Assembly: GCA_015075585.1 (NCBI GenBank)
Contig: JABTUB010000001.1
Coordinates: 1,031,001-1,095,000, forward strand
Direction: 5' to 3'
Length of the DNA stretch: 64,000 bases
Source: Chloracidobacterium sp.
GTDB lineage: Bacteria > Acidobacteriota > Blastocatellia > Pyrinomonadales > Pyrinomonadaceae
This document shows, piece by piece, positions 8,920-17,042 of the stretch (position 1 is its first letter; the number at the start of each line of letters is the position of its first letter). The notes beneath the pieces are model-generated. The model saw nothing but the letters and a program-made list of their open reading frames with translations, did no database searches and was not told where the DNA came from. A program made the position numbers and the translations under genes.

Positions 8920-10647
8920 ATGTTCAGTTTAAACGAAAACGCCGAACCCGCAAGTTCAAAAATGATGCAGCGCATCCAGACGCTCATAATCGGGCGTTTG
9001 ATGACGATCTTTGTCCTGCTGATTACGATCTGGATATGGAACAGCGGGCATTTGCGGCTTGCATGGGATCAGTTTCCGCAGGTCCTGTTCATCGTCTTTT
9101 TGATAAGTGTCGGACTGACGATCGTTTACTTCTTTCTACTTCGGCTCTGGAAGAACTTCTCGTTCCAGATCGGCGTCCAATTCGTCCTTGATTCACTGCT
9201 TATAACGTGGCTGATGTGGCGCTCAGGCGACCTTTCGTCGCCGTACCTCACGCTATATATCGTCCTGATAAGCGTAGGAAGCGCGTTCCTGCGGCCGCTG
9301 CCGACGCTGCTGCTCGCCTCGTTCTGCTCGCTTCAGTTGATCGCGATCTCAATGATGGCGTCGCTTGGGGTGCTTGAGTTGGGAAGTTCCGGGCTTGCCG
9401 CAGGAAAGTTCCTCCAGATCGTCAGCTTCAATGTGGTTGCGTGTTTGGTCGTCGGGCTTCTTGCCTCGCGGCTTTCCGACAGGCGTGTTGCGAGTGAGCA
9501 GCTCCAGGAAACGACCAAAACGCTTGCAAATCTTCGCCTCCTGCATGAGCGCACTATCGAGTCGATACGTTCAGGGTTGATCACGACCGATCTTGAAGGG
9601 AATATTTACACGTTCAATGCTGCCGCGACCGAGATAACGGGATTTCGTGCGGAAGTGATGCAGGGCGCATCGGTTTACAAACTGTTCGGCGATATTTACG
9701 AACCCATTAGGCTCTCGATGGATGCAGCGGAGGACGGCGGACAGGCTCCGCGTTTTGAGACAGACCTTTTGACGCCTGAGGGCTTTGCAGTGCGTGTGGG
9801 CTATTCGATCTCACCGCTTTTTTCCGAATCGGGCGAATCGACGGGGCTGATCCTTACGTTCCAAGACCTTACCGAGATCCGCTCGATGGAGGACAGCATC
9901 AGGCGAAAGGATCGTTTGGCCGCCGTCGGGCGTGTCGCGGCCGGCCTGGCACACGAGATACGAAATCCGCTGGGTGCGATGCGCGGCGCGATCCAGGTTT
10001 TGGAATCGTCAATGCCGGAAGGCTCGACGCAGGCAAGCCTTATGGATATCATCCTGAAAGAATCCGACAGGCTGAACCGCATCATTACCAACTTTTTGAG
10101 CTACGCGAGGCCGGCCGCAAGCGAGTTCGTCGAGGTCGATATAGCCGAGGCGATACGTGAGACCGTAAAACTGCTTCGCCACAGCCCCGATATCAAGCCT
10201 GAACACACTCTGATCGAGAACGCAGGGACGGAACCTGTCATCGTTGCGGCCGATGCGGCACAACTTAAACAGATATTTTGGAACCTTGCACGCAATGCGA
10301 TCCAGGCGATGCCTGACGGCGGTACGCTGTCGATCGCGCTGGAAACGATCCCGAGCAAGCGTGTACGTATCACATTTGCAGACACGGGCTGCGGTATGTC
10401 TCAGGAACAGGTCGAACAGCTCTTTGAGCCGTTCGCTAACTCGACAACGGGCGGCACAGGGCTGGGACTTTCTATCGTTTATCAAATAGTAAGAGACCAT
10501 AACGGAACGATAAACGTGCGCAGCCGGGAAGGTTCGGGTACGACAATAACCGTCGAGCTGCCCGGCGAGAATCGTTCATTGCCGTCAAAACCCGAGGAGC
10601 AGCCGCCGGCAAGCGGGCTTCAAAAGCTCCTGAATATTGAAGGCTGA
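8920..10647 (+). CDS. pilS: membrane sensor histidine kinase, PilS-like
   Basis: A 575-residue sensor kinase. About six membrane segments occupy residues 25-190, the arrangement of PilS. A coiled stretch and a PAS domain (SGLITTDLEGNIYTFNAAA) follow, then the HisKA domain with AHEIRNPLGAMRG, whose His345 is the autophosphorylation site. The ATPase domain shows the N box (NLARNAIQAM), the G1 box (DTGCGM) and the G2 box (GGTGLGL). Its partner is the sigma-54 activator encoded next, and two type IV pilin genes lie 2.3 kb downstream, which supports a role in controlling pilin transcription. The start has AAGGG five bases or so upstream. Confidence 0.85.
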   Translation: MFSLNENAEPASSKMMQRIQTLIIGRLMTIFVLLITIWIWNSGHLRLAWDQFPQVLFIVFLISVGLTIVYFFLLRLWKNFSFQIGVQFVLDSLLITWLMWRSGDLSSPYLTLYIVLISVGSAFLRPLPTLLLASFCSLQLIAISMMASLGVLELGSSGLAAGKFLQIVSFNVVACLVVGLLASRLSDRRVASEQLQETTKTLANLRLLHERTIESIRSGLITTDLEGNIYTFNAAATEITGFRAEVMQGASVYKLFGDIYEPIRLSMDAAEDGGQAPRFETDLLTPEGFAVRVGYSISPLFSESGESTGLILTFQDLTEIRSMEDSIRRKDRLAAVGRVAAGLAHEIRNPLGAMRGAIQVLESSMPEGSTQASLMDIILKESDRLNRIITNFLSYARPAASEFVEVDIAEAIRETVKLLRHSPDIKPEHTLIENAGTEPVIVAADAAQLKQIFWNLARNAIQAMPDGGTLSIALETIPSKRVRITFADTGCGMSQEQVEQLFEPFANSTTGGTGLGLSIVYQIVRDHNGTINVRSREGSGTTITVELPGENRSLPSKPEEQPPASGLQKLLNIEG

Positions 10648-10759
10648 ATCGGGAATGAACTGAATATTACTTGAAGTGCTTACTGCATTTCTGTGAAAAT
10701 AGCTAGACCGGCCGGGCCTTCCGCTGATCGGAGCGTTCGATGCCGAACTTCCTGCTGAA

Positions 10760-12154
10760 ATGGCAAATATCCTCGTCGTCGATGACGAACAAAGTTACAG
10801 GCAGATCCTTACTCTTGTCTTTGAGGGCGAGGGGCACACGGTTCGGACGGCAATGAACGGCCGGCAGGGCATCGAGGCTCTTCGCGATGCGCCTGCCGAC
10901 GTCATCGTCTCGGATGTGAAAATGCCGGATATGGGCGGCATCGAGATGCTGCGCGAACTCCGCGGGACGTTTCCCGATATCGGCATCATTTTTATGACGG
11001 CATTTGCCTCGGTCGATACGGCACGCGAGGCTTTCAAGCTCGGCGCGGATGATTTCGTTTCAAAGCCGTTCGATGTCGAAGAGCTAAAACTCGTCGTCCG
11101 CAAGACGCTTGAAAAACAGGAACTCATTAGCGAGAACCGCGCGTTCAAACGCGCACAGCGCGAGCGGGGCAGCGTAAAGAACATTGTAGGGCATTCAGCA
11201 AAGATGGATGCCGTCTTTCAAATGATCGAGACGGTTGCCGAGGTCCAGTCCACCGTACTTATAAGCGGCGAGAGCGGCACCGGAAAGGAACTTGTCGCGC
11301 GTGCTATACATGACCGCGGCCCGCGCGGCGACCGGCCGTTCATATCGATAAACTGCGGCGCATTTACTGAGACGCTGCTTGAATCGGAGCTTTTCGGCTA
11401 TGTGAAAGGCGCGTTCACGGGTGCCAATGCCAACCGAAAGGGCCTTTTTGAAGCTGCGGACAAAGGAACGATCTTTCTGGACGAGATCGGTGAGATGTCG
11501 CCGTCGATGCAGGTCAAACTGCTGCGCGTGCTGCAGGAGCGGCGCGTTCGCCCTGTCGGCGCTCATAATGAAATGGCGGTCGATGCCCGCGTGATCGCGG
11601 CGACGAACCGCGACCTGCGGCAGATGGCCGACGACGGCACGTTCCGTGAGGACCTTTTCTACCGCATTTCGGTGATACCGATCGACCTGCCGCCGCTGCG
11701 CGACCGTTCTGAGGACATTCCCGATCTCGTCGAACATTTTGTACGCAAATTCTGCGACCAAAGCGGCCGCAGCGTAACGATCTCGCCAAAGGCGATGCAA
11801 ATGCTCGAAAATTACGCGTGGCACGGCAACGTCCGCGAGCTTGAGCATACGATCGAGCGAGCCGTTGCCTTGGAACGCGGCGACGAGATACAGCCCGAGC
11901 GCCTGCCCGACCACATAACCAACTACAATCCTTCCCGGATCAAGTCAGAATTCGAACTTCCCGAGGACGGGATCAACCTCTCAAAGCATCTCGATAATCT
12001 GGAACGCACCTACGTCGTCGAGGCTCTGCGAAAGACCGGCGGCAACCAGACAAAAGCCGCCGAACTCCTCGAAATGCCCGTCCGCTCGCTCCGCCACCTG
12101 CTCGATAAACACGACATCCGCGAACTGTCAGCACGTATGCGGTCTGCGGAATAG
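10760..12154 (+). CDS. pilR: sigma-54-dependent response regulator, PilR/NtrC-like
   Basis: A 464-residue three-domain activator. The receiver domain has its phosphorylation site at Asp52 (VSDVKMPD). The AAA+ domain shows the Walker A motif GESGTGKE, the sigma-54 contact loop GAFTGA and the Walker B region [12 protein letters not shown] Fis-type helix-turn-helix ([19 protein letters not shown]) ends the protein. It follows its kinase gene after 112 bases. A sigma-54-type promoter lies ahead of pilA at 12897, so pilA is its likely target. The stop codon is the first part of an array of 7-base repeats. Confidence 0.9.
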   Translation: MANILVVDDEQSYRQILTLVFEGEGHTVRTAMNGRQGIEALRDAPADVIVSDVKMPDMGGIEMLRELRGTFPDIGIIFMTAFASVDTAREAFKLGADDFVSKPFDVEELKLVVRKTLEKQELISENRAFKRAQRERGSVKNIVGHSAKMDAVFQMIETVAEVQSTVLISGESGTGKELVARAIHDRGPRGDRPFISINCGAFTETLLESELFGYVKGAFTGANANRKGLFEAADKGTIFLDEIGEMSPSMQVKLLRVLQERRVRPVGAHNEMAVDARVIAATNRDLRQMADDGTFREDLFYRISVIPIDLPPLRDRSEDIPDLVEHFVRKFCDQSGRSVTISPKAMQMLENYAWHGNVRELEHTIERAVALERGDEIQPERLPDHITNYNPSRIKSEFELPEDGINLSKHLDNLERTYVVEALRKTGGNQTKAAELLEMPVRSLRHLLDKHDIRELSARMRSAE

Positions 12155-12187
12155 ACGAGAGACCAGCGACAGCAGACGAGGGACAAA
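12153..12187 (+). repeat. array of five degenerate 7-bp repeats
   Basis: Five consecutive heptamers of the form AGACGAG run in exact 7-base register: AGACGAG, AGACCAG, CGACAGC, AGACGAG, GGACAAA. The array begins inside the pilR stop codon and ends 4 bases before the start of the four-helix-bundle gene, so it also supplies the ribosome-site-like GAGGGA. Related arrays in the opposite orientation lie after that gene. Confidence 0.7.
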
Positions 12188-12191
12188 GTGG

Positions 12192-12587
12192 ATGGATAAT
12201 AAGAAGATTCTGCGTCATCAAGACCTGGTGGTCTATCAAAAAGCTCTTGAAGCGGCAATGATGATCTTTGACCTGAGCCGGTCCTTTCCAAAGCAGGAGA
12301 CCTATTCGCTTACCGACCAGGTACGCCGCTCATCTCGCTCAGTTGCCGCAAACATTGCGGAGGCGTGGCGTAAACGCCGTTATGAAGCTGCTTTTATCGC
12401 CAAATTGAACGACTCGGAAGGCGAGGCCGCTGAAACCCAAACGTGGATCGAACTTGCCGTTAGGTGCGGCTACATCGATCGAACGGCCGCTGTCGATATT
12501 TACAATCAATACGACGAAATATTGGCGATGCTAGTGTCAATGCAAAATAATCCCGTCAAAGGGACGCTCTTCAAATCGCAAAAGTAG
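12192..12587 (+). CDS. four-helix-bundle protein (23S rRNA intervening-sequence family)
   Basis: A 131-residue protein of the four-helix-bundle family first seen as the protein encoded in 23S rRNA intervening sequences. It shows the family pattern: HQDLVVYQKALEAAMMIFDL in helix 1, YSLTDQVRRSSRSVAANIAE in helix 2, FIAKLNDSEGEAAETQTWI in helix 3 and a final helix. Family function is unknown; members form pentamers and are highly mobile between genome positions. Here it sits between pilR and pilA, flanked by short heptamer arrays, which suggests an inserted cassette and not a part of the pilus system. Confidence 0.88.
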   Translation: MDNKKILRHQDLVVYQKALEAAMMIFDLSRSFPKQETYSLTDQVRRSSRSVAANIAEAWRKRRYEAAFIAKLNDSEGEAAETQTWIELAVRCGYIDRTAAVDIYNQYDEILAMLVSMQNNPVKGTLFKSQK

Positions 12588-12666
12588 AGAACGCAAATAA
12601 AATAGACAGTAATGGCGAAGACCCTCACGCCCCATCCATTCTCTTGGCCACCTCATTCGATAGCAT

Positions 12667-12730
12667 GCCTTCTGTTTTCTCAGCCGTTCTGTCTGTTTTC
12701 TCCGGTCGGCCTTTTTCTTCAGCCGTCTGA
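12667..12730 (-). repeat. degenerate 7-bp repeat array, opposite orientation
   Basis: About nine heptamers in register. On the plus strand GTTTTCT occurs twice exactly 21 bases apart, with GCCTTCT and TCTGTCT in the same phase; read on the minus strand these are AGAAAAC, AGACAGA and AGAAGGC, related to the AGACGAG units before the four-helix-bundle gene. No gene is seen between 12588 and 12979; this array, the next array and the pilA promoter are what the stretch holds. Confidence 0.5.
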
Positions 12731-12863
12731 CAAAAAGTGTCACCATATTCTTGCCAAATTCTGTTAATCCGACCTATAAATCCAGAGTGCTCTCTCAAAT
12801 TCGGGCTTTACACCTCTTGCCATCGATGTTGCTAATATACTGAAAACAATGATGTTCTGGCTC

Positions 12864-12898
12864 CCTATCTCTTGTCTCCGGTCTTGTTTGTCGTCTTT
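12864..12898 (-). repeat. degenerate 7-bp repeat array, inverted relative to 12153-12187
   Basis: Read on the minus strand this contains AGACCGG, AGACAAG and AGATAGG in 7-base register, plus two more diverged units. It is thus an inverted counterpart of the array at 12153-12187. Its outer end touches the sigma-54-type promoter of pilA. Confidence 0.5.
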
Positions 12899-12913
12899 GG
12901 CACGCTGCTTGTT
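12897..12913 (+). promoter_or_regulatory. sigma-54-type promoter of pilA
   Basis: TTGGCACG at 12897-12904 is a perfect -24 element. Four bases later TTGTT stands where TTGCA/T is expected, one mismatch at the -12 C. Transcription would begin near 12923, about 56 bases before the pilA start. The PilR-like activator is encoded 750 bases upstream, which makes this the obvious target. PilR binding sites were not identified. Confidence 0.72.
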
Positions 12914-12979
12914 AACGAAAGGGTGCCTGGGAAAGGTATAAAACCGACTCAAAAATCTTTAGGAGATTGTGAACTACAA

Positions 12980-13480
12980 ATGAAAAACCAAAAGGGCTTC
13001 TCGCTTATCGAACTCTTGATCGTCGTCGTAATCATCGGCATCATCGCCGCGATCGCCATCCCTAACCTGCTTGCTGCACGCCGCAGCGCGAACGAAGGTT
13101 CAGCAGTTTCAGCAATGCGCACACTTCATGGTGCTCAGATGACCTACGCTTCGACGTATGGCAGCGGCAACTACGCCGGTGCAACGTCATTTGACGGTAC
13201 GGCTCTTTCGGCTCTCGGAACGCCGGGCCTTATCGACAGCGTTCTCGCAACGGGTACGAAGAGCGGCTATAACTTCGTCGGCGCGCGTGTCGCTTCGTCG
13301 GCAACGGCTCCTGCAACATTCGCGTTCAGTGCGATCCCGTCAACCACGAGCGGTGTGACCGCTACGGGTGCCCGCCGCTTCGGTGTCTCGACCGATGGTG
13401 TGCTCAAGGCTGACACGACCGTCGCTTCACAGTATGCGACCGTTGCAGCAGTTGAAGGCGCATCGCCGATGAGCAACTAA
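12980..13480 (+). CDS. pilA: type IV pilin (major pilin candidate)
   Basis: A 166-residue prepilin. The short leader MKNQKG is followed by FSLIELLIVVVIIGIIAAIA, with cleavage expected after the glycine and the conserved Glu at mature position 5. The rest is a small, alanine/serine/threonine-rich globular domain with no cysteine, so it lacks the C-terminal disulfide loop of proteobacterial pilins. The ATG at 12980 gives the normal leader length; the reading frame is open further upstream but that part has no pilin character. A sigma-54-type promoter precedes it and a strong hairpin follows. The head region (RRSANEGSAVSAMRTLHGAQ) is shared with the second pilin. Confidence 0.92.
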   Translation: MKNQKGFSLIELLIVVVIIGIIAAIAIPNLLAARRSANEGSAVSAMRTLHGAQMTYASTYGSGNYAGATSFDGTALSALGTPGLIDSVLATGTKSGYNFVGARVASSATAPATFAFSAIPSTTSGVTATGARRFGVSTDGVLKADTTVASQYATVAAVEGASPMSN

Positions 13481-13505
13481 CAGCTAACTCGACCTAAACT
13501 TTGCA

Positions 13506-13542
13506 CGGCGGGAGACACGAGAGTGTTTTCCGCCGTCATTTT
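13506..13542 (+). terminator. intrinsic terminator or attenuator after pilA
   Basis: A 13-base-pair stem (13506-13518 with 13523-13535, two G-U pairs) closed by a GAGA loop, which fits the stable GNRA tetraloop class, and followed by TCATTTT. It sits between the two pilin genes and would lower transcription of the second, giving more major than minor pilin. Confidence 0.75.
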
Positions 13543-13574
13543 GATTGGTAATGGTACTTACGGAAGGCAGCGCC

Positions 13575-14069
13575 ATGCGAACACACCAAACAGGATTCTC
13601 GCTCATCGAACTATTGATCGTGGTCGTGATAATTGGCGGATTGGCCGCCATCGCAGTTCCAAATTTCTTGGCGGCACGGCGAAGTGCCAACGAGGCAAGT
13701 GCGATCGCCACGATGCGTGTGTTCCACGGCGCACAGAATGTTTACGCCGCAACGCGCGGCAATGGCAACTTTGCAGGGAACACTGCCTTTGATACCGCGG
13801 TCTTTCCCGCACTCGCGGCTGATGCGATCATCGACGGCATTCTGGCCTCCGGTCAAAAGGACGGGTACTCCTTTGTCGGGGCGAAGACCAGCCAGACACC
13901 TACCGATCTTCCGCAATTCGCCTTTTCGGCCGTTCCGACAAATACTTCGGGCTTAACCCAGACAGGAGCTCGCCGCTTTGGTGTTTCGACCGACGGAGTG
14001 GTACGGACAGACACGATGCTCACACATTTTACGACCATTGCTGCCGTGCGGTCAGCTCCGCCGTTATAA
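13575..14069 (+). CDS. second type IV pilin or pseudopilin
   Basis: A 164-residue prepilin paralogous to the gene before it. Leader MRTHQTG is followed by FSLIELLIVVVIIGGLAAIA with Glu5 in place. The globular part parallels pilA along its length (RRSANEASAIATMRVFHGAQ, then TGARRFGVSTDGV) and also lacks cysteine. I choose the ATG at 13575, which has GGAAGG seven bases upstream and gives a normal leader; ATGs at 13545 and 13551 would add ten and eight residues. It is probably a minor pilin or an alternative subunit. A terminator hairpin separates it from pilA, so its expression relies on read-through or on its own promoter. Confidence 0.9.
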   Translation: MRTHQTGFSLIELLIVVVIIGGLAAIAVPNFLAARRSANEASAIATMRVFHGAQNVYAATRGNGNFAGNTAFDTAVFPALAADAIIDGILASGQKDGYSFVGAKTSQTPTDLPQFAFSAVPTNTSGLTQTGARRFGVSTDGVVRTDTMLTHFTTIAAVRSAPPL

Positions 14070-14098
14070 GTTGCCGACATTCCGGATGTTTACTGACC

Positions 14099-14121
14099 GG
14101 CGCCTTTAATGCGCCTTTTTT
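14099..14121 (+). terminator. intrinsic terminator after the second pilin
   Basis: GGCGC (14099-14103) pairs with GCGCC (14111-14115) around a 7-base loop and runs into six T residues. It closes the pilin unit before the O-antigen-ligase-like gene. Confidence 0.8.
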
Positions 14122-14202
14122 GTCCTTTGCGCCATATACCGCGCTCGAGATATTGTTTCCGCCGGTTGCGATGTTAGAATTTTGAGTAATGATTTAGCGG
14201 CT

Positions 14203-16197
14203 ATGCCGGCCTACCGAATGACTGTCGCAGTCCCTGATCAAACCAACACCGCTCGACTCGGCCGAACGCCAATCGTTGTGGCGTCGGTACTATTCGCAGC
14301 GTCATTGTTGTTGGTGCTGTTTTATCTGCCTACCCCGGTCATTCCGGTAGCTCATCCGTATCGCGCGGAATCAGCGGTCGCGATCGCAGAGCTGTTGGTT
14401 TTACTGCTCGTTCGAATTTCAGGGGTCAGGGTACGGTTGCTGATCGCCGTACTAAGGAGAAACGATACCCAGATCCTTTGTGCTATTGCCGCTTTCGCCG
14501 TCTGGAGCTGTCTGTCATCGGTATGGGCTAACTCCATCGAATCGATCCTACACCATACTTTGCTTTGGGGCCTTTACCTTGCCGTGTTCTTAACCGTTCT
14601 TGCGATAGTCCGGCTGCAGAACGATCTCGGCCTCATTTTTGGAATACTCAGCATTGCAGGCGGCATCATTGGAATCCTGTGTCTGTTGGATTATCTTTCG
14701 ATCACGAATTTTTCGGACAGTGAGGCGTTTCTTCGCGTTCGCTATGGGAAATTTGGAGAGTTGCTCTCCACGATCTCACCCTTGTTGCTGGGAGCCGCCA
14801 TTGTGTCAAAGGGCGTTTGGCGATACGCAATTGTCGCCTCGGCGATTCTGTCCTGGCAGGCGTCCATGTTCGCACTCAGTAAGGGGGCATTTCTGGCGGG
14901 GCTTATTGGTTTTGCTGTATTTTTTGTTGGATGTGTCCTATCGACAGGCAGGAGGCTCTGGCGTCAGTTGGCAGTGGCGGCCGTACTGGCCGTGGCATTC
15001 ACTTTGGCCTTTCAAGGTTATTTCAGTTATTTATCAGATGTTCCGTCAACATCAAATTACCTCTCCGGCACGAGCGATCCGGAGCGAAGTTCAACAAAGC
15101 TTCGAGTATTTATCTGGGCCGTTGGATCGCAAATGTTTGAAGATCACTGGCTATTAGGCGTCGGCGCCGACAATTTCGGACGTGAGTTCAATAATACAAG
15201 AATTGCGTTCCGCCGGCATGACACGTTTTTTCAACAGCCGGAGGTCGCCGAGGATATTTTGGTCGAAAGGGCACATTCGGAGCCGCTGCAGGTGTTAAGC
15301 GAACTTGGTGTTATAGGGCTGGCGTTATTCTTTGCGCCGTTCGTGATCTTCGGTTGGGCTGTTTTTAAGCGTGGTGCCGAAACTGACGCAGACAAGCTGA
15401 TCTTATGGGCGGCGATAGGCGGAATGGCGGCGTTCGCGGTGAGTTCGATGGTCAGCTCATTTTCGTTCCGATCGGCGCAGAACGGTGCAGCATTTTTCTT
15501 TGTTTTTGCGGCGGCTGTTTCGGTACTTCGACCGGCACCGAACGACGCCGGCAACGGGCGGCTCAAAAAGGCGCTTTTCGCGTTCGGCATATTATCGACC
15601 ATCCTTATGCTCGGCTACGGAGCGTCAAAAGCCGCGGCGGAGTATTTCGTCCGTGATGCCGAGAGTACCGTTGATAACGAACGCGCGATCGCCGATTACA
15701 AAAAGGCACTTGCGATCGACCCGGAATATTCGGGAGCGTATCTCTCATACGCCGCTCGTTTCCGTTCGATGGGAGACTTTGCGGATGCCGCCAAGATGAC
15801 GCAAAAGGGTATTGAGCACGGCATCGCGATGTCGCTGACGTATTCAGAGCTTGCAAAGCAGCGAATGGCCGCCGGCGACGCCGCAGGAGCCGAAGATGCG
15901 TACCGCGAAGGCGTGCTTGTTTATCCGCGTTCGGTCTATATGCAGACCGAGTTCGCACTCTTTTTGGAGTCGATAGGGAAGACGGATGCGGCCGCAGAAC
16001 ATCTCGACATCGCCAGATCGATCGAGCCGCGGCAGGCAAAGGGCTGGTATCATTTGATAAAGGACGGCGGGCTTAAGGCGTTTCAACTCTCGCAGGCTGA
16101 CCCGTCCATCATGCCGCCGGCTGAACTCCCGCCAACGAATGCGACCATACAGTATTCGGATAACGGCCCCGGCGATACGCCCGAAGCAACCCCTTAA
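14203..16197 (+). CDS. O-antigen ligase-like membrane protein with TPR tail
   Basis: About 664 residues. Roughly eleven membrane segments in the first 460 residues enclose a large loop with the O-antigen ligase (Wzy_C) pattern, including GVGADNFG and the following AHSEPLQVLSELGVIGLALF. The last 190 residues form TPR-like helices (IADYKKALAIDPEYSGAYL, then AEDAYREGVLVYPRS). Wzy_C proteins include the LPS ligase WaaL, O-antigen polymerases and pilin or protein O-oligosaccharyltransferases; sequence alone does not separate them. Its place directly after two pilin genes makes pilin glycosylation a possibility. The start is uncertain: TTG at 14182, ATG at 14203 or ATG at 14218; none has a clear ribosome site. 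Confidence 0.82.
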   Translation: MPAYRMTVAVPDQTNTARLGRTPIVVASVLFAASLLLVLFYLPTPVIPVAHPYRAESAVAIAELLVLLLVRISGVRVRLLIAVLRRNDTQILCAIAAFAVWSCLSSVWANSIESILHHTLLWGLYLAVFLTVLAIVRLQNDLGLIFGILSIAGGIIGILCLLDYLSITNFSDSEAFLRVRYGKFGELLSTISPLLLGAAIVSKGVWRYAIVASAILSWQASMFALSKGAFLAGLIGFAVFFVGCVLSTGRRLWRQLAVAAVLAVAFTLAFQGYFSYLSDVPSTSNYLSGTSDPERSSTKLRVFIWAVGSQMFEDHWLLGVGADNFGREFNNTRIAFRRHDTFFQQPEVAEDILVERAHSEPLQVLSELGVIGLALFFAPFVIFGWAVFKRGAETDADKLILWAAIGGMAAFAVSSMVSSFSFRSAQNGAAFFFVFAAAVSVLRPAPNDAGNGRLKKALFAFGILSTILMLGYGASKAAAEYFVRDAESTVDNERAIADYKKALAIDPEYSGAYLSYAARFRSMGDFADAAKMTQKGIEHGIAMSLTYSELAKQRMAAGDAAGAEDAYREGVLVYPRSVYMQTEFALFLESIGKTDAAAEHLDIARSIEPRQAKGWYHLIKDGGLKAFQLSQADPSIMPPAELPPTNATIQYSDNGPGDTPEATP

Positions 16198-16247
16198 TAT
16201 GATAAAATACCGCGTTGCGTGACGTGCACGCACCTTTACCTCAGATA

Positions 16248-17042
16248 ATGCAGAACGAAGGAACACGATCCCTGCCCCGGATCATGGCCATCGCGAAAAA
16301 TGCTTTTCGCGAGGCGATACGCGATCGGATCTTATACAATTTGATCGTTTTTGTGCTGTTGATAACGGCGAGTGCGATATTCCTCGGCGAACTGACCGCG
16401 GGCCAGGACGAGCGCGTAATAGTCGATCTCGGGCTGAGCGCGGTGCTGCTTTTCGGGGCGTTCATCGCGATATTTGTCGGCGTCGGACTTGTGTGGAAAG
16501 AGATCGAAAAGCGTACGGTCTATTCCGTATTTGCAAAGCCCGTAACGCGTGCTGAATTCATCGTCGGAAAATATCTCGGTCTTTGCCTGACGCTCCTGCT
16601 CAACATCGCCGTCATGGGAGTCGGCGTATCGCTCGCCCTGTTATATGTAGGCGGCTCGTCGCTCATACCTTCGGTTTGGGGAGCCGTAGTGCTTATTTTC
16701 CTGGAACTTACGATATTGACGGCCGTTGCGATAATGTTCTCGTCATTCTCGACGCCGGCGTTGTCGGCTCTGCTGACATTCTTTGTATTCATTATTGGGC
16801 ATTTCTCTGCCTCTCTGCTCGATCTTGCGACAAGCCTCGGCTCGAACGCAGCCGTATGGTTCTTTTCGGCGCTCTATTACATCCTGCCGAATCTATCGAA
16901 TTTCAGCTTCATCGTGAACGCGGCGAACGGCCAAGTGCCGACGGCCGCATTCCTCGGCGGAGCGACTGTTTATGCGGTCGGCTACGACGCGGTCGTTCTC
17001 GTAATAACCGTGTTGGTTTTTAGAAGGCGGAATTTCAAATGA
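16248..17042 (+). CDS. ABC-2-type transporter permease
   Basis: A permease of about 264 residues with six membrane segments. The segment AIAKNAFREAIRDRILYNLIV before helix 1 and the amphipathic region VGLVWKEIEKRTVYSVFAKP are typical of ABC-2 permeases of the NosY/YhfK-like kind. The next two genes overlap or abut it: a membrane-anchored TPR protein (4-base ATGA overlap) and the ATPase. The three probably form one exporter operon. The substrate is unknown. The ATG at 16248 is preferred to a TTG at 16215. Confidence 0.85.
   Translation: MQNEGTRSLPRIMAIAKNAFREAIRDRILYNLIVFVLLITASAIFLGELTAGQDERVIVDLGLSAVLLFGAFIAIFVGVGLVWKEIEKRTVYSVFAKPVTRAEFIVGKYLGLCLTLLLNIAVMGVGVSLALLYVGGSSLIPSVWGAVVLIFLELTILTAVAIMFSSFSTPALSALLTFFVFIIGHFSASLLDLATSLGSNAAVWFFSALYYILPNLSNFSFIVNAANGQVPTAAFLGGATVYAVGYDAVVLVITVLVFRRRNFK

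Noticed and set aside
10648..10759. Possible second sigma-54 promoter before pilR
   Set aside because: The best match (around TTGAAGTGCTTACTGCAT) lacks the essential GG of the -24 element.
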